Shown piece by piece: positions 1 to 7,514 of a stretch of 64,000 nt of DNA (within the stretch, counting starts at the first letter, position 1; the number at the start of each line of letters is the position of its first letter). The position numbers were made by a program, and so were the translations under genes. Origin of the DNA: Alterirhizorhabdus solaris (GTDB taxonomy: Bacteria; Pseudomonadota; Alphaproteobacteria; Sphingomonadales; Sphingomonadaceae); assembly GCF_007785815.1 (NCBI RefSeq), contig NZ_VNIM01000008.1, positions 1 through 64,000 on the forward strand, read 5' to 3'. The notes below the pieces were generated by a model. That model ran no database searches. It was not told the origin of the DNA and saw only the letters and a program-made list of their open reading frames with translations.

Positions 1-51
1 GCACCCCACCGCGCCCCCGCCCGGCCCCTTCCCGACCGGCGCGGCTGAACG

Positions 52-555
52 ATGGCCGCGCTTCCGCCCGCCGTCGAGGATGCCCCGGAACAGGTGCTTC
101 CCGACAATCGCCACCCGCGCTCGATCGGTCTGAAGATCACGGTGCTCGCACGCCAGATGCGCCAATGCTTCGACGAGCGCGTCGGGGAGATCGGCGTGAC
201 GCGCGCGCAATGGTCGCTGATCGCGGCGGTGGCGCGCAATCCCGGTGCCACCCAACGCACCATCGCCACCCAGCTCGAAGTCACCGACGTGACCGCGGGC
301 CGGATGATCGACCGGATCTGTTCCGACGGCCTGCTCGAACGGCGCGAGCATCCGACTGACCGGCGGGCCTATTGCGTCTACCTCACCCCGGCGGCGCAGC
401 CGGTGCTGCAGAAACTGATGGCCGTGGCCGAGGAGCATGAACAGGCCCTGTTCGCCTCACTGGAGAAGGCGGACGTCGATCGGCTCAACGAACTGCTCGA
501 TACGCTGTCGCACAATGTGGCCATGCTGCGCGGCATCGGCCGGCCCCGGCCATAG
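52..555 (+). CDS. MarR family transcriptional regulator
   Basis: A 167-residue protein with the winged-helix layout of MarR regulators: an N-terminal dimerisation helix, then a helix-turn-helix (RAQWSLIAAVARNPGATQ, then QLEVTDVTAGRMIDRI, about residues 50-90), then a wing with the family-typical stretch REHPTDRRAY. MarR proteins are dimers that usually repress a neighbouring gene and release DNA on binding a small, often aromatic, ligand. The target is not evident. The next gene downstream converges with a 3-base gap, so the regulated partner may lie left of the window. Family assignment is secure; ligand and target are unknown. Confidence 0.9.
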   Translation: MAALPPAVEDAPEQVLPDNRHPRSIGLKITVLARQMRQCFDERVGEIGVTRAQWSLIAAVARNPGATQRTIATQLEVTDVTAGRMIDRICSDGLLERREHPTDRRAYCVYLTPAAQPVLQKLMAVAEEHEQALFASLEKADVDRLNELLDTLSHNVAMLRGIGRPRP

Positions 556-558
556 CGC

Positions 559-822
559 CTATTGCAGTGCCGTCACCTCGCGCCGGGACAGCGAGGTCCG
601 CAGCCTGCCGTCCAGCGCGGAGACGGTTGCGACCGGGATCGTGACCAGCCGGCCCGCGATGATGATCTGCGGCGATCCGTCCACCGCCACGCGGTACACC
701 GGGGCAAGCCGCGCGGCGGTGACGCTGCGGAGCATCTCGCCGCGCATGGGCGCAACGGTCGGCAGGGCAAGTGCAGGCGTCGCGACGAAGGCCAGCACGG
801 CGGCGAGGAAGACCCTGTTCAT
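559..822 (-). CDS. small secreted protein of unknown function
   Basis: An 87-residue protein starting MNRVFLAAVLAFVATPALA, a clear Sec signal peptide with a probable cleavage after ALA near residue 19. The mature part is about 68 residues, has no cysteines and resembles no family I recognise. I chose the ATG at 822 because GGAG lies 6 bases upstream; an in-frame ATG at 834 would only add four residues before the signal peptide. It is convergent with the MarR gene and divergent from the phospholipase D-family gene. Probably periplasmic; function unknown. Confidence 0.6.
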   Translation of the reverse strand: MNRVFLAAVLAFVATPALALPTVAPMRGEMLRSVTAARLAPVYRVAVDGSPQIIIAGRLVTIPVATVSALDGRLRTSLSRREVTALQ

Positions 823-972
823 GCGAAACTCCACAATGGCGCAACAAATGTATTACGTCGCTTATACTAAGCAGCGTTACTGTTTGATGAACAGGCTCGT
901 GGCTCGTTCGGCCGGATGCGGTAGCGGACGCCGGATCATCCCGGCTCGCGAGGCGTCGCCACGGAGATGTCG

Positions 973-2568
973 ATGATGATCGTGAAGATACTGGCCGGCT
1001 TGCTGGCGGCGGTGGCCGTCGCGGGCGTCTCGATCAGGCTGCTCTATCCGCTGCCCGCGCTCGAACCGCGTCCCGTATCGCAGGCGTTCACCGATACCGC
1101 CGACACCCCGCTCGGTCGCGGGGCGCAATGGCAGAACCGCGCGCACCCCGGCCTCAGCGGCCTCCACCTGCTGAACGACGGCCGCACCGCTTTCGCCGCG
1201 CGCGTCCTGCTGGCCCGCGCCGCCACCCGCAGCCTCGATGTGCAATATTACATCTGGCACGGCGATCTTTCCGGATCACTGATGCTGGAGGAGATGCACC
1301 GCGCTGCCGATCGCGGCGTCCGCGTGCGGATGCTGCTGGACGACAACGGCATCACCGGCCTCGATGCGACACTGGCGGCGCTGGACGCGCACCCCAATGT
1401 CGAGATCCGGCTATTCAACCCCTTTACCGTCCGCTGGCCCAAGCAGATCGGCTATCTCGCCGATTTCGCCCGGCTGAACCGGCGTATGCACAACAAGAGC
1501 CTCACCGCAGACAATCAGGCGACCATCATCGGCGGCCGCAACGTGGGCGACGAATATTTCGGTGCGCGCGACGAGGGGCTGTTCGCCGACCTCGACGTGC
1601 TGGCGGTCGGCCCCGTGGTGGCCGACGTGTCGAGCGACTTCGATCGCTACTGGCGCAGCGGCTCGGCCTATCCCGCCGCGCGCATCCTGCCGCCGGTCCT
1701 GCCCGAGCGCATGGCCGAACTCGCCGCCGCCGCCGCGACCGCCGAGCGTGATCCGCAGGCCCGCGACTATCTGGAGGCGGTGCGATCGCTGCCGATCATC
1801 CGGCAGGTGCAGGACGGCTCGCTGCGGTTCGAGTGGGCGCGCGTGAAGATGGTGAGCGACAACCCCGCCAAGGGCCTGGGCAACGCGCCGGAGGATGGAA
1901 CGCTCTGGGCCAAGCTGACGGCGGCCATCGGCGTGCCGCACCGCGCGGTCGACCTCGTCTCGGGCTATTTCGTGCCGACCGCGGCCGGCACCGCCGCCTT
2001 TGCCGACCTCGCCCGCAAGGGGCTGGCGATCACGATCCTGACGAACGCCTACGAAGCGACGGACGTGGGCATCGTTCATGCCGGCTACGCCCAGTATCGC
2101 AAGGCGCTGCTGCGGGCCGGGGTGACGCTGTACGAGCTGCGCTCGCCCGCCGGTGGATCGATCACCCCGCCCGCCCGCCGCCTGATCGGAACGGGATCGG
2201 GATCGAAGACGGGGTCGGGGCGGGTGCTGCGCTCGTCCGGCTCGACGCTCCACGCCAAGACCTTCGCGGTCGACGGGCGCCGGCTGTTCGTCGGCTCGTT
2301 CAACTTCGATCCGCGCTCGATGCACCTGAATACCGAGCTTGGTTTCCTGATCGACAGCCCGCCCCTCGCCGCCTCGCTCGACCGGGCGTTCGCGCAAGGG
2401 GTGCCGCAGCGGGCCTATCAGGTGGTGCTGACGCCGACGGGCGACCTCGCGTGGATCGAGCGGACCGGGGAGCGCACGATCACCCACCACACCGAGCCGG
2501 GCACGTCGCGAGTGAGTCGCGCGACGATATGGCTGCTGTCGAAACTGCCGATCGAGTGGATGCTGTAG
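973..2568 (+). CDS. phospholipase D-family protein (cardiolipin synthase-like)
   Basis: About 531 residues with one N-terminal membrane segment (MIVKILAGLLAAVAVAGVSI) and two PLD catalytic motifs. HNKSLTAD (HxKx4D) lies at about residue 175 and HAKTFAVD at about 429, followed by GSFNFDPRS. Two-HKD proteins of this length transfer or hydrolyse phosphatidyl groups, as in cardiolipin synthase C and related enzymes. It probably acts at the inner membrane facing the periplasm. I prefer the ATG at 973 because GGAG lies 6 bases upstream; the ATG at 967 abuts that GGAG. Family is certain, exact reaction is not; no lipid gene is adjacent. Confidence 0.88.
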   Translation: MMIVKILAGLLAAVAVAGVSIRLLYPLPALEPRPVSQAFTDTADTPLGRGAQWQNRAHPGLSGLHLLNDGRTAFAARVLLARAATRSLDVQYYIWHGDLSGSLMLEEMHRAADRGVRVRMLLDDNGITGLDATLAALDAHPNVEIRLFNPFTVRWPKQIGYLADFARLNRRMHNKSLTADNQATIIGGRNVGDEYFGARDEGLFADLDVLAVGPVVADVSSDFDRYWRSGSAYPAARILPPVLPERMAELAAAAATAERDPQARDYLEAVRSLPIIRQVQDGSLRFEWARVKMVSDNPAKGLGNAPEDGTLWAKLTAAIGVPHRAVDLVSGYFVPTAAGTAAFADLARKGLAITILTNAYEATDVGIVHAGYAQYRKALLRAGVTLYELRSPAGGSITPPARRLIGTGSGSKTGSGRVLRSSGSTLHAKTFAVDGRRLFVGSFNFDPRSMHLNTELGFLIDSPPLAASLDRAFAQGVPQRAYQVVLTPTGDLAWIERTGERTITHHTEPGTSRVSRATIWLLSKLPIEWML

Positions 2569-2587
2569 CACCGTCGAACGACCGCGA

Positions 2588-3517
2588 TCAGTCCTCGAAC
2601 GCCTCGACCGTCTCGCGCTGGCCGCGCAGGAAGGCATCGGCCACCAGCCGGAACGGCGCGATATCGACATCGCTCGTCCCCGCTTCCACCAGCTCGGCGA
2701 AGCGGCGATAGAGACCCGGATACTCGCGATCCTCGTCGTGCCGCGTCTCGCCCGGCACGGTGAACACCGCGCCGCCGGACGACAGAGCGAGCATGCCCCC
2801 GTCGGTCTCGACGGTGATGTCCCAAGTTTGCGTGCCGGTCTGGCGCCAGTCGAGGTCCATCGTCATGGCGGTGCCGGTGGCGTCGCGAAGGGTCAGGTCG
2901 GCGGCGATCGGCGCGGCGCGGTTGGCCGGCAGCGACAGGGTGGCGCTTTCGAGGAACAACGGCCGCGGCCAGATCCGCGTCGCGATCGACAGCGCGTTGA
3001 TCCCCGGATCGAACACGCCAAGGCCACCCGCCTCCCAGATCCACGCCTGCCCCGGATGCCAGTGGCGCACATCCTCGCGCCAGACGATGCGGCCGCCCAG
3101 AATGCGCTTGCCGGCAAGCCAGGCGCGCGCCGGCTCTACCCCGGCGGCGTAGCGCGAATGCCAGCTCGCGAACAGCGTGACCCCGGCCGCCCCGGCCAAT
3201 GCCTCCAGCGCCGCGACCTCGCTCAGCGTCGCGCCCGGCGGCTTTTCGAGGAACACATGCTTGCCGGCCGCGATGGCCGTGGCGGCCAGCCCGTAACGCA
3301 CCTGCGGCGACGAGCAGAGCGCGACCGCATCGACCTCCGCCTCCGCAAGCAGCGCCTCCAGCGTGCGGAAATGCGGCACGCCCTCGACACCCGGGCTGTT
3401 CGGGCTGCTCGTGGCGGCCAGCACCAGCCCGGCATCGGCGGCGATGGCGGGCAGATGCTGGTCGCGGGCGATCTTGCCCATGCCCACCAGGCCGATCCGC
3501 AGCGGGGCCGCGCTCAC
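2588..3517 (-). CDS. Gfo/Idh/MocA sugar 1-dehydrogenase (D-galactose/L-arabinose 1-dehydrogenase type)
   Basis: A 309-residue NAD(P)-dependent dehydrogenase with an N-terminal Rossmann loop (IGLVGMGKIA, residues 8-17) and the conserved EKPPGA segment of Gfo/Idh/MocA enzymes near residue 92. The length and the KIARDQHLPAI stretch fit the galactose/arabinose 1-dehydrogenase subgroup, which oxidises an aldose to its lactone in the cytoplasm. Its start overlaps the stop of the upstream AraD1-family gene by 4 bases (ATGA), so it is the last gene of a four-gene operon with that gene, an ALDH and a sugar permease. The operon supports a role as first step of non-phosphorylative sugar oxidation. Arabinose versus galactose preference cannot be told from the sequence. 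Confidence 0.8.
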   Translation of the reverse strand: MSAAPLRIGLVGMGKIARDQHLPAIAADAGLVLAATSSPNSPGVEGVPHFRTLEALLAEAEVDAVALCSSPQVRYGLAATAIAAGKHVFLEKPPGATLSEVAALEALAGAAGVTLFASWHSRYAAGVEPARAWLAGKRILGGRIVWREDVRHWHPGQAWIWEAGGLGVFDPGINALSIATRIWPRPLFLESATLSLPANRAAPIAADLTLRDATGTAMTMDLDWRQTGTQTWDITVETDGGMLALSSGGAVFTVPGETRHDEDREYPGLYRRFAELVEAGTSDVDIAPFRLVADAFLRGQRETVEAFED

Positions 3518-4506
3518 AGCGTTTTCACCGCCACCGTCTCCCCGGCGGCGCGGGCGAGCGGGTTGCGCAGCGGCAGGGTGAACGGCGCCGCCTCGATCTC
3601 GAACACGTCGCCCTGCTCGGTGCGGATCCCGTCGCTGAACGACAGCGTGGCCGTACCGAAGAAGTGGACGTGAATGTCACCGGGACGACGGAACTGGCCG
3701 TATTTGAAGTGATGCGCCTCGAGGTTGGCAAGGCTGTGCGACATGTTGGCCTCGCCCGAGAGAAACGGCTTTTCCCACAGCACCGCGTCGCCCCGGCGGA
3801 TGCGGCTGCTGCCCTCGACGTGCGCCGGGGGTTCGCCGACCAGCAGTTCCGGGCCGAGCGCCGCCTGACGCAGCTTGGAATGCGCCAGCCACAGGTAGTT
3901 GTGGCGCTCGGTGACATGATCGCTGAACTCGTTGGCGAGCGCGATGCCCAGCCGGAACGGCGTGCCGTCCGGCCCGATCAGATAGATGCCGGCCAGTTCC
4001 GGCTCCTCGCCGCCATCCTGCGCGAAGGCGGGCATGGTCAGTGCCTCGCCGGGGCCGACGAGATGCGCGCCATCCCCCTTGTAGAACCATTCGGGCTGCT
4101 GGCCGGTCTCGCCGGCTGCGGGCTTCCCGCCCTCGACACCTTCGAGAAACATCCGCATCGAGTCGGTCTGCTGCGCGGCGGCGGCGGCATCGCGATGCAT
4201 CTTGTCACGTCCTTCGGCAGAGCCGAGGTGGGTGAGGCCGGTGCCGGCCAGCGTCAGATGCGCCGGGTCGGCATGATCGATCGGTGCGATCAGCCGGCCG
4301 GCGGCGAGTTCTGCGACAATATCGACCGCCGCCCCCTCGCCGCAGGCCGCGGCCGCTTCGGCAAGCCCGGTGCCGGCGGCGATGGCGCGTTCGGCGAGCG
4401 CGCGGACGCTTTCCACGCCGGGCAGGATGTGCGCGCGATCACCATTGGCGGCGATCACGGCGCGGCGGCCGTCGGCATCACGGTGCTGGAGGAGACGCAA
4501 CGTCAT
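3514..4506 (-). CDS. araD1: AraD1/GguC family protein, fumarylacetoacetate hydrolase fold
   Basis: 330 residues resembling the AraD1 (GguC) branch of the fumarylacetoacetate hydrolase superfamily. It has the middle segment GLTHLGSAEGRDKMH, the metal-site-like run GDGAHLVGPGEALTMPAFAQDGGEEPE, and a C-terminal half with FSDHVTERHNYLWLAHSKLR. In the non-phosphorylative arabinose pathway AraD1-family proteins are assigned to handling of 2-keto-3-deoxy-pentonate. Both ends overlap neighbours by 4 bases (ATGA), showing tight translational coupling with the ALDH upstream and the sugar dehydrogenase downstream. No pentonate dehydratase (IlvD/EDD type) is present in the window, so the pathway must be completed elsewhere. 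Confidence 0.78.
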   Translation of the reverse strand: MTLRLLQHRDADGRRAVIAANGDRAHILPGVESVRALAERAIAAGTGLAEAAAACGEGAAVDIVAELAAGRLIAPIDHADPAHLTLAGTGLTHLGSAEGRDKMHRDAAAAAQQTDSMRMFLEGVEGGKPAAGETGQQPEWFYKGDGAHLVGPGEALTMPAFAQDGGEEPELAGIYLIGPDGTPFRLGIALANEFSDHVTERHNYLWLAHSKLRQAALGPELLVGEPPAHVEGSSRIRRGDAVLWEKPFLSGEANMSHSLANLEAHHFKYGQFRRPGDIHVHFFGTATLSFSDGIRTEQGDVFEIEAAPFTLPLRNPLARAAGETVAVKTL

Positions 4507-6035
4507 CGTGCGCCGCCAGCCGGCTTGCCGTCGACAAGCCGGGGCCAGCCGGCCGCGCCATCGTCGCGCAATGCTGGCGGCAGCAGGTCGGCCGGCAGGT
4601 TCTGGTAGGAGACGGGCCGCAGGAAACGATCGATCGCGAGGCTGCCGACCGAGGTGGTGCGCGCATCCGACGTGGCCGGATAAGGGCCGCCGTGCACCAT
4701 CGCATGCGTCACCTCGACCCCCGTGGGCCAGCCGTTGGCGAGGATGCGCCCGGTCTTGCGTTCGAGCAGCGGGATCAGCCGGGCCGCGAGGGGCGTATCG
4801 CCGGCATCCAACTGCAACGTCACGGTCAACTGGCCCTCGAGGTGCGCCAGCACATCGAGCAGCTCGGCCTCGTCGCGGCAGCGCACCAGCAGCGAGGCGG
4901 CACCGAACACCTCGTGGCCAAGCGTGGCGTCGGCGATGAAGGAGGCGGCATCGGTGGAGAACAGCGCCGCCTGCCCGCGCGCGAATGCCTCGTCGACGGT
5001 GCCCTGCGCGACAGCTTCGACCTTGGGGTGGCCGGCCAGTGCGGCGACGCCCTTTTCGTAGGCGGCGTGGATGCCGCCGGTCAGCATCGGCGCCGGCGCG
5101 TGGCCGGACAGCGCCTCGCCGGCAGCGGCGAGGAAAGCATCCAGCCCCGCCCCCTCGATCGCCAGCGCGAGGCCGGGATTGGTGCAGAACTGCCCCGCGC
5201 CCAGCGTGAGCGAACCGATGAAGGCGGTGCCCATCTCGGCACCGCGCGCGGCGAGTGCCCCGGGCAGCATGATGACCGGGTTGATGCTCGCCATTTCGGC
5301 ATAGACCGGGATCGGCACGGGCCGCGCCTGCGCCAGCGCGACCAGCGCCAGGCCACCGCCGCGCGATCCGGTGAAGCCCACCGCCGCGATGCGCGGATCC
5401 TGCACCAGTGCGGCGCCGAGGTCGTTGCCGCTGCCGACGAGGTGGTTGAACGTACCCTCCGGCATGCCGGTGGCCGCGATCGCCGCGCGGATCGCCCGTG
5501 CCACCATCGCGCCGGTCGCCGGATGCGCCGGATGCCCCTTCACGACGACCGGGCAGCCCGCCGCCAGCGCCGAGGCGGTGTCGCCGCCGGCGGTGGAAAA
5601 GGCGAGCGGGAAGTTGGACGCGCCGAACACCGCGACCGGGCCGAGCGGGATCATCCGCAGCCGCAAATCGGGGCGCGGCGGCGTGCGATCGGGCAGCGCG
5701 GGGTCGATCCGCAGGCCCGCCCAGCCGCCCTGCCGGACGACATCGGCGAACAGCCGGAGCTGGCCGACGGTGCGCCCGCGCTCCCCCTCCAGCCGCATGC
5801 GGGGCAGGCCGCTCTCGCGCATCGCGGTCACGATCAGGTCGTCGCCGAGCGCGACGATCTCCTCGCCGATGCGCTCGAGGAAGTCGGCGCGTCGGGCGGG
5901 GTCGATCGCGCGATAGGCGTCGAACGCGCCCTCGGCGGCAAGACAGGCGGCGGCGACCTCGCCGATGCCGTGGTTCTCGAACGGTTCGCCGAAAGGCTCG
6001 CCCGTCGCGGCGTCGATCGAACGGAGTGACGTCAT
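4503..6035 (-). CDS. aldehyde dehydrogenase, 2-oxoglutarate semialdehyde dehydrogenase type
   Basis: A 510-residue NAD(P)+-dependent aldehyde dehydrogenase. Visible features are the cofactor segment FGASNFPLAFSTAGGDTASALAAG, the segment EMASINPVIMLPG and the catalytic Cys in GAGQFCTNPG. The EMASINP segment is typical of 2,5-dioxovalerate/2-oxoglutarate semialdehyde dehydrogenases, the last step of non-phosphorylative pentose and hexuronate breakdown. The start at 6035 is preferred because AGGAAG lies 5 bases upstream; the ATG at 6038 is too close to it. The stop overlaps the start of the AraD1-family gene and the permease lies 10 bases upstream. Confidence 0.85.
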   Translation of the reverse strand: MTSLRSIDAATGEPFGEPFENHGIGEVAAACLAAEGAFDAYRAIDPARRADFLERIGEEIVALGDDLIVTAMRESGLPRMRLEGERGRTVGQLRLFADVVRQGGWAGLRIDPALPDRTPPRPDLRLRMIPLGPVAVFGASNFPLAFSTAGGDTASALAAGCPVVVKGHPAHPATGAMVARAIRAAIAATGMPEGTFNHLVGSGNDLGAALVQDPRIAAVGFTGSRGGGLALVALAQARPVPIPVYAEMASINPVIMLPGALAARGAEMGTAFIGSLTLGAGQFCTNPGLALAIEGAGLDAFLAAAGEALSGHAPAPMLTGGIHAAYEKGVAALAGHPKVEAVAQGTVDEAFARGQAALFSTDAASFIADATLGHEVFGAASLLVRCRDEAELLDVLAHLEGQLTVTLQLDAGDTPLAARLIPLLERKTGRILANGWPTGVEVTHAMVHGGPYPATSDARTTSVGSLAIDRFLRPVSYQNLPADLLPPALRDDGAAGWPRLVDGKPAGGAR

Positions 6036-6045
6036 CATATCTTCC

Positions 6046-7353
6046 TCAGGCAACCGGGCGCTCGTCGGGCAGCGGGTGCGTGACCCGCGATCCCCAGACG
6101 GCATAGAACAGGACGTAGAGTTCACAGGCGGCGGTCAGCAGGAACGACCACTGCAGCCCGTACATGTCCGCCAGCTTGCCCTGCACCACCACCAGCGCGC
6201 CACCGGCGATCGCCATGATGAGCAGGCCCGCCCCCTCCTCGGTCAACGGCCCCAGGCCGCGAATGCCGAGCGAGAAGATCGTCGGGAACATGATCGAGTG
6301 GCACAGGCCGACCAGGATCAGCGCCCACATCGCCGCCGGCCCCTGCGCGAAGGTCGCCACGATCATCACCACGAAGGCGGCGATGCTGAAGCCGGCCAGC
6401 ACCTTTTCGGCGGGCATGCGGCGCATCAGATAGCTGCCGGCAAAGCGCCCCACCATCATTCCGCCCCACAGCAGGGCGAGATAGCGCGACGCCTGTTCGC
6501 GGGTGATGTTCGCGATATCGGGCTGCGACACGAAGTTGATGAACAGGTTGGCGACGCCGATCTCGGCGATCAGGTAGATGAAGATTGCAGGGATGCCGAA
6601 CACCAGGTTGCGATGCTTCCAGAGCGACAGCCCGGCCCGGTCCGCCTGCGAGGCGCGCTGCGTCGACTGGCCGATGGTGGGCAGCGGAAACCGCGCGATG
6701 ACGATGGCGAGCAGCACCAGCACGACCGCGACGATCACATAGGGCAGGATCACCGACTGGGCATCGGCGTACCGCTCGGCCGCGGTGAGCGTGGTGCCGA
6801 CCGCCGCCGTGCCCCCCTTCGACCGGCCGAGGATGAGATAACCGGCGAACAGCGGCGCCAGCGTGGTGCCCAGCGAGTTGAACGCCTGCACCAGGTTGAG
6901 CCGCGACGATCCCGTCTCGGGCGGGCCGATCACCGTGACATACGGGTTGGCCGCCACCTGCAGCAGGGTGATGCCGCTGGCGATGATGAACAGCGCGGTG
7001 AGCACCAGACCGTATGACGGCACCTTGGCGGCAGGCACCATCAGCAGCGCGCCACCGGCCATGACGAGCAGCCCGACGACGATCGCGCGCTGATAGCCGA
7101 CCCGCCGGATCAGCCGGGCGGAGGGAATGGATGCGAAGAAATAGGCGATGAACCACACGCTCTCGATCAGCGTGGTCTGGGTATAATCCAGCTCGAACAC
7201 GCTGCGCAGATGCGGCAGCAGCGTGTTGTTGATGACGGTGATGAAGCCCCACATGAAGAACAGGCTCGCCAGCAGCGTCAGCGCCGGCCCGTATCGTGTG
7301 GGTGCGCCGCCCGTGGCCTCGATCCCCGCCGTCTGTCCTGCCGGTCCCGCCAT
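6046..7353 (-). CDS. sugar MFS permease, FucP/GluP type
   Basis: A 435-residue integral membrane protein with about twelve hydrophobic segments. It begins the fold with LASLFFMWGFITVINNTLLPHL, the signature start of the fucose/glucose-galactose proton symporter branch, and later has VAANPYVTVIG and RLNLVQAFNSLGTTLAP, also typical of FucP-like proteins. It should import a monosaccharide with protons across the inner membrane. As first gene of the operon with the sugar dehydrogenase, AraD1-family protein and ALDH, it probably carries the sugar they oxidise. Substrate could be arabinose, galactose or fucose. Confidence 0.85.
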   Translation of the reverse strand: MAGPAGQTAGIEATGGAPTRYGPALTLLASLFFMWGFITVINNTLLPHLRSVFELDYTQTTLIESVWFIAYFFASIPSARLIRRVGYQRAIVVGLLVMAGGALLMVPAAKVPSYGLVLTALFIIASGITLLQVAANPYVTVIGPPETGSSRLNLVQAFNSLGTTLAPLFAGYLILGRSKGGTAAVGTTLTAAERYADAQSVILPYVIVAVVLVLLAIVIARFPLPTIGQSTQRASQADRAGLSLWKHRNLVFGIPAIFIYLIAEIGVANLFINFVSQPDIANITREQASRYLALLWGGMMVGRFAGSYLMRRMPAEKVLAGFSIAAFVVMIVATFAQGPAAMWALILVGLCHSIMFPTIFSLGIRGLGPLTEEGAGLLIMAIAGGALVVVQGKLADMYGLQWSFLLTAACELYVLFYAVWGSRVTHPLPDERPVA

Positions 7354-7464
7354 CGCTGCCCCCGCCTGCCCATGCCGCCCGATGCCGGGCGATCTTCTCC
7401 GCTTGCTTTAGTCCGGGTAGGGGGCAACCGCGCCATCGTCAACGCCGCCACCCGCGCCCGGGGG

Positions 7465-7507
7465 AAAAACATCAGGTCGGGGCATCAGGCCGGACGCTCC
7501 GACCTGA
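7465..7507 (-). terminator. rho-independent terminator of the GH3 gene
   Basis: A 9-base perfect inverted repeat (TCAGGTCGG at 7472-7480, CCGACCTGA at 7499-7507, 18-base loop) lies just past the GH3 stop. On the minus strand it is followed by TG and a run of five T (7465-7469 are A on the plus strand). Confidence 0.65.
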
Positions 7508-7514
7508 AGCCGGA

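Noticed and set aside
4284-6029. Long plus-strand open frame opposite the aldehyde dehydrogenase gene.
   Set aside because: Composition is typical of antisense GC-rich frames, and the minus strand encodes a clear ALDH with a ribosome site.
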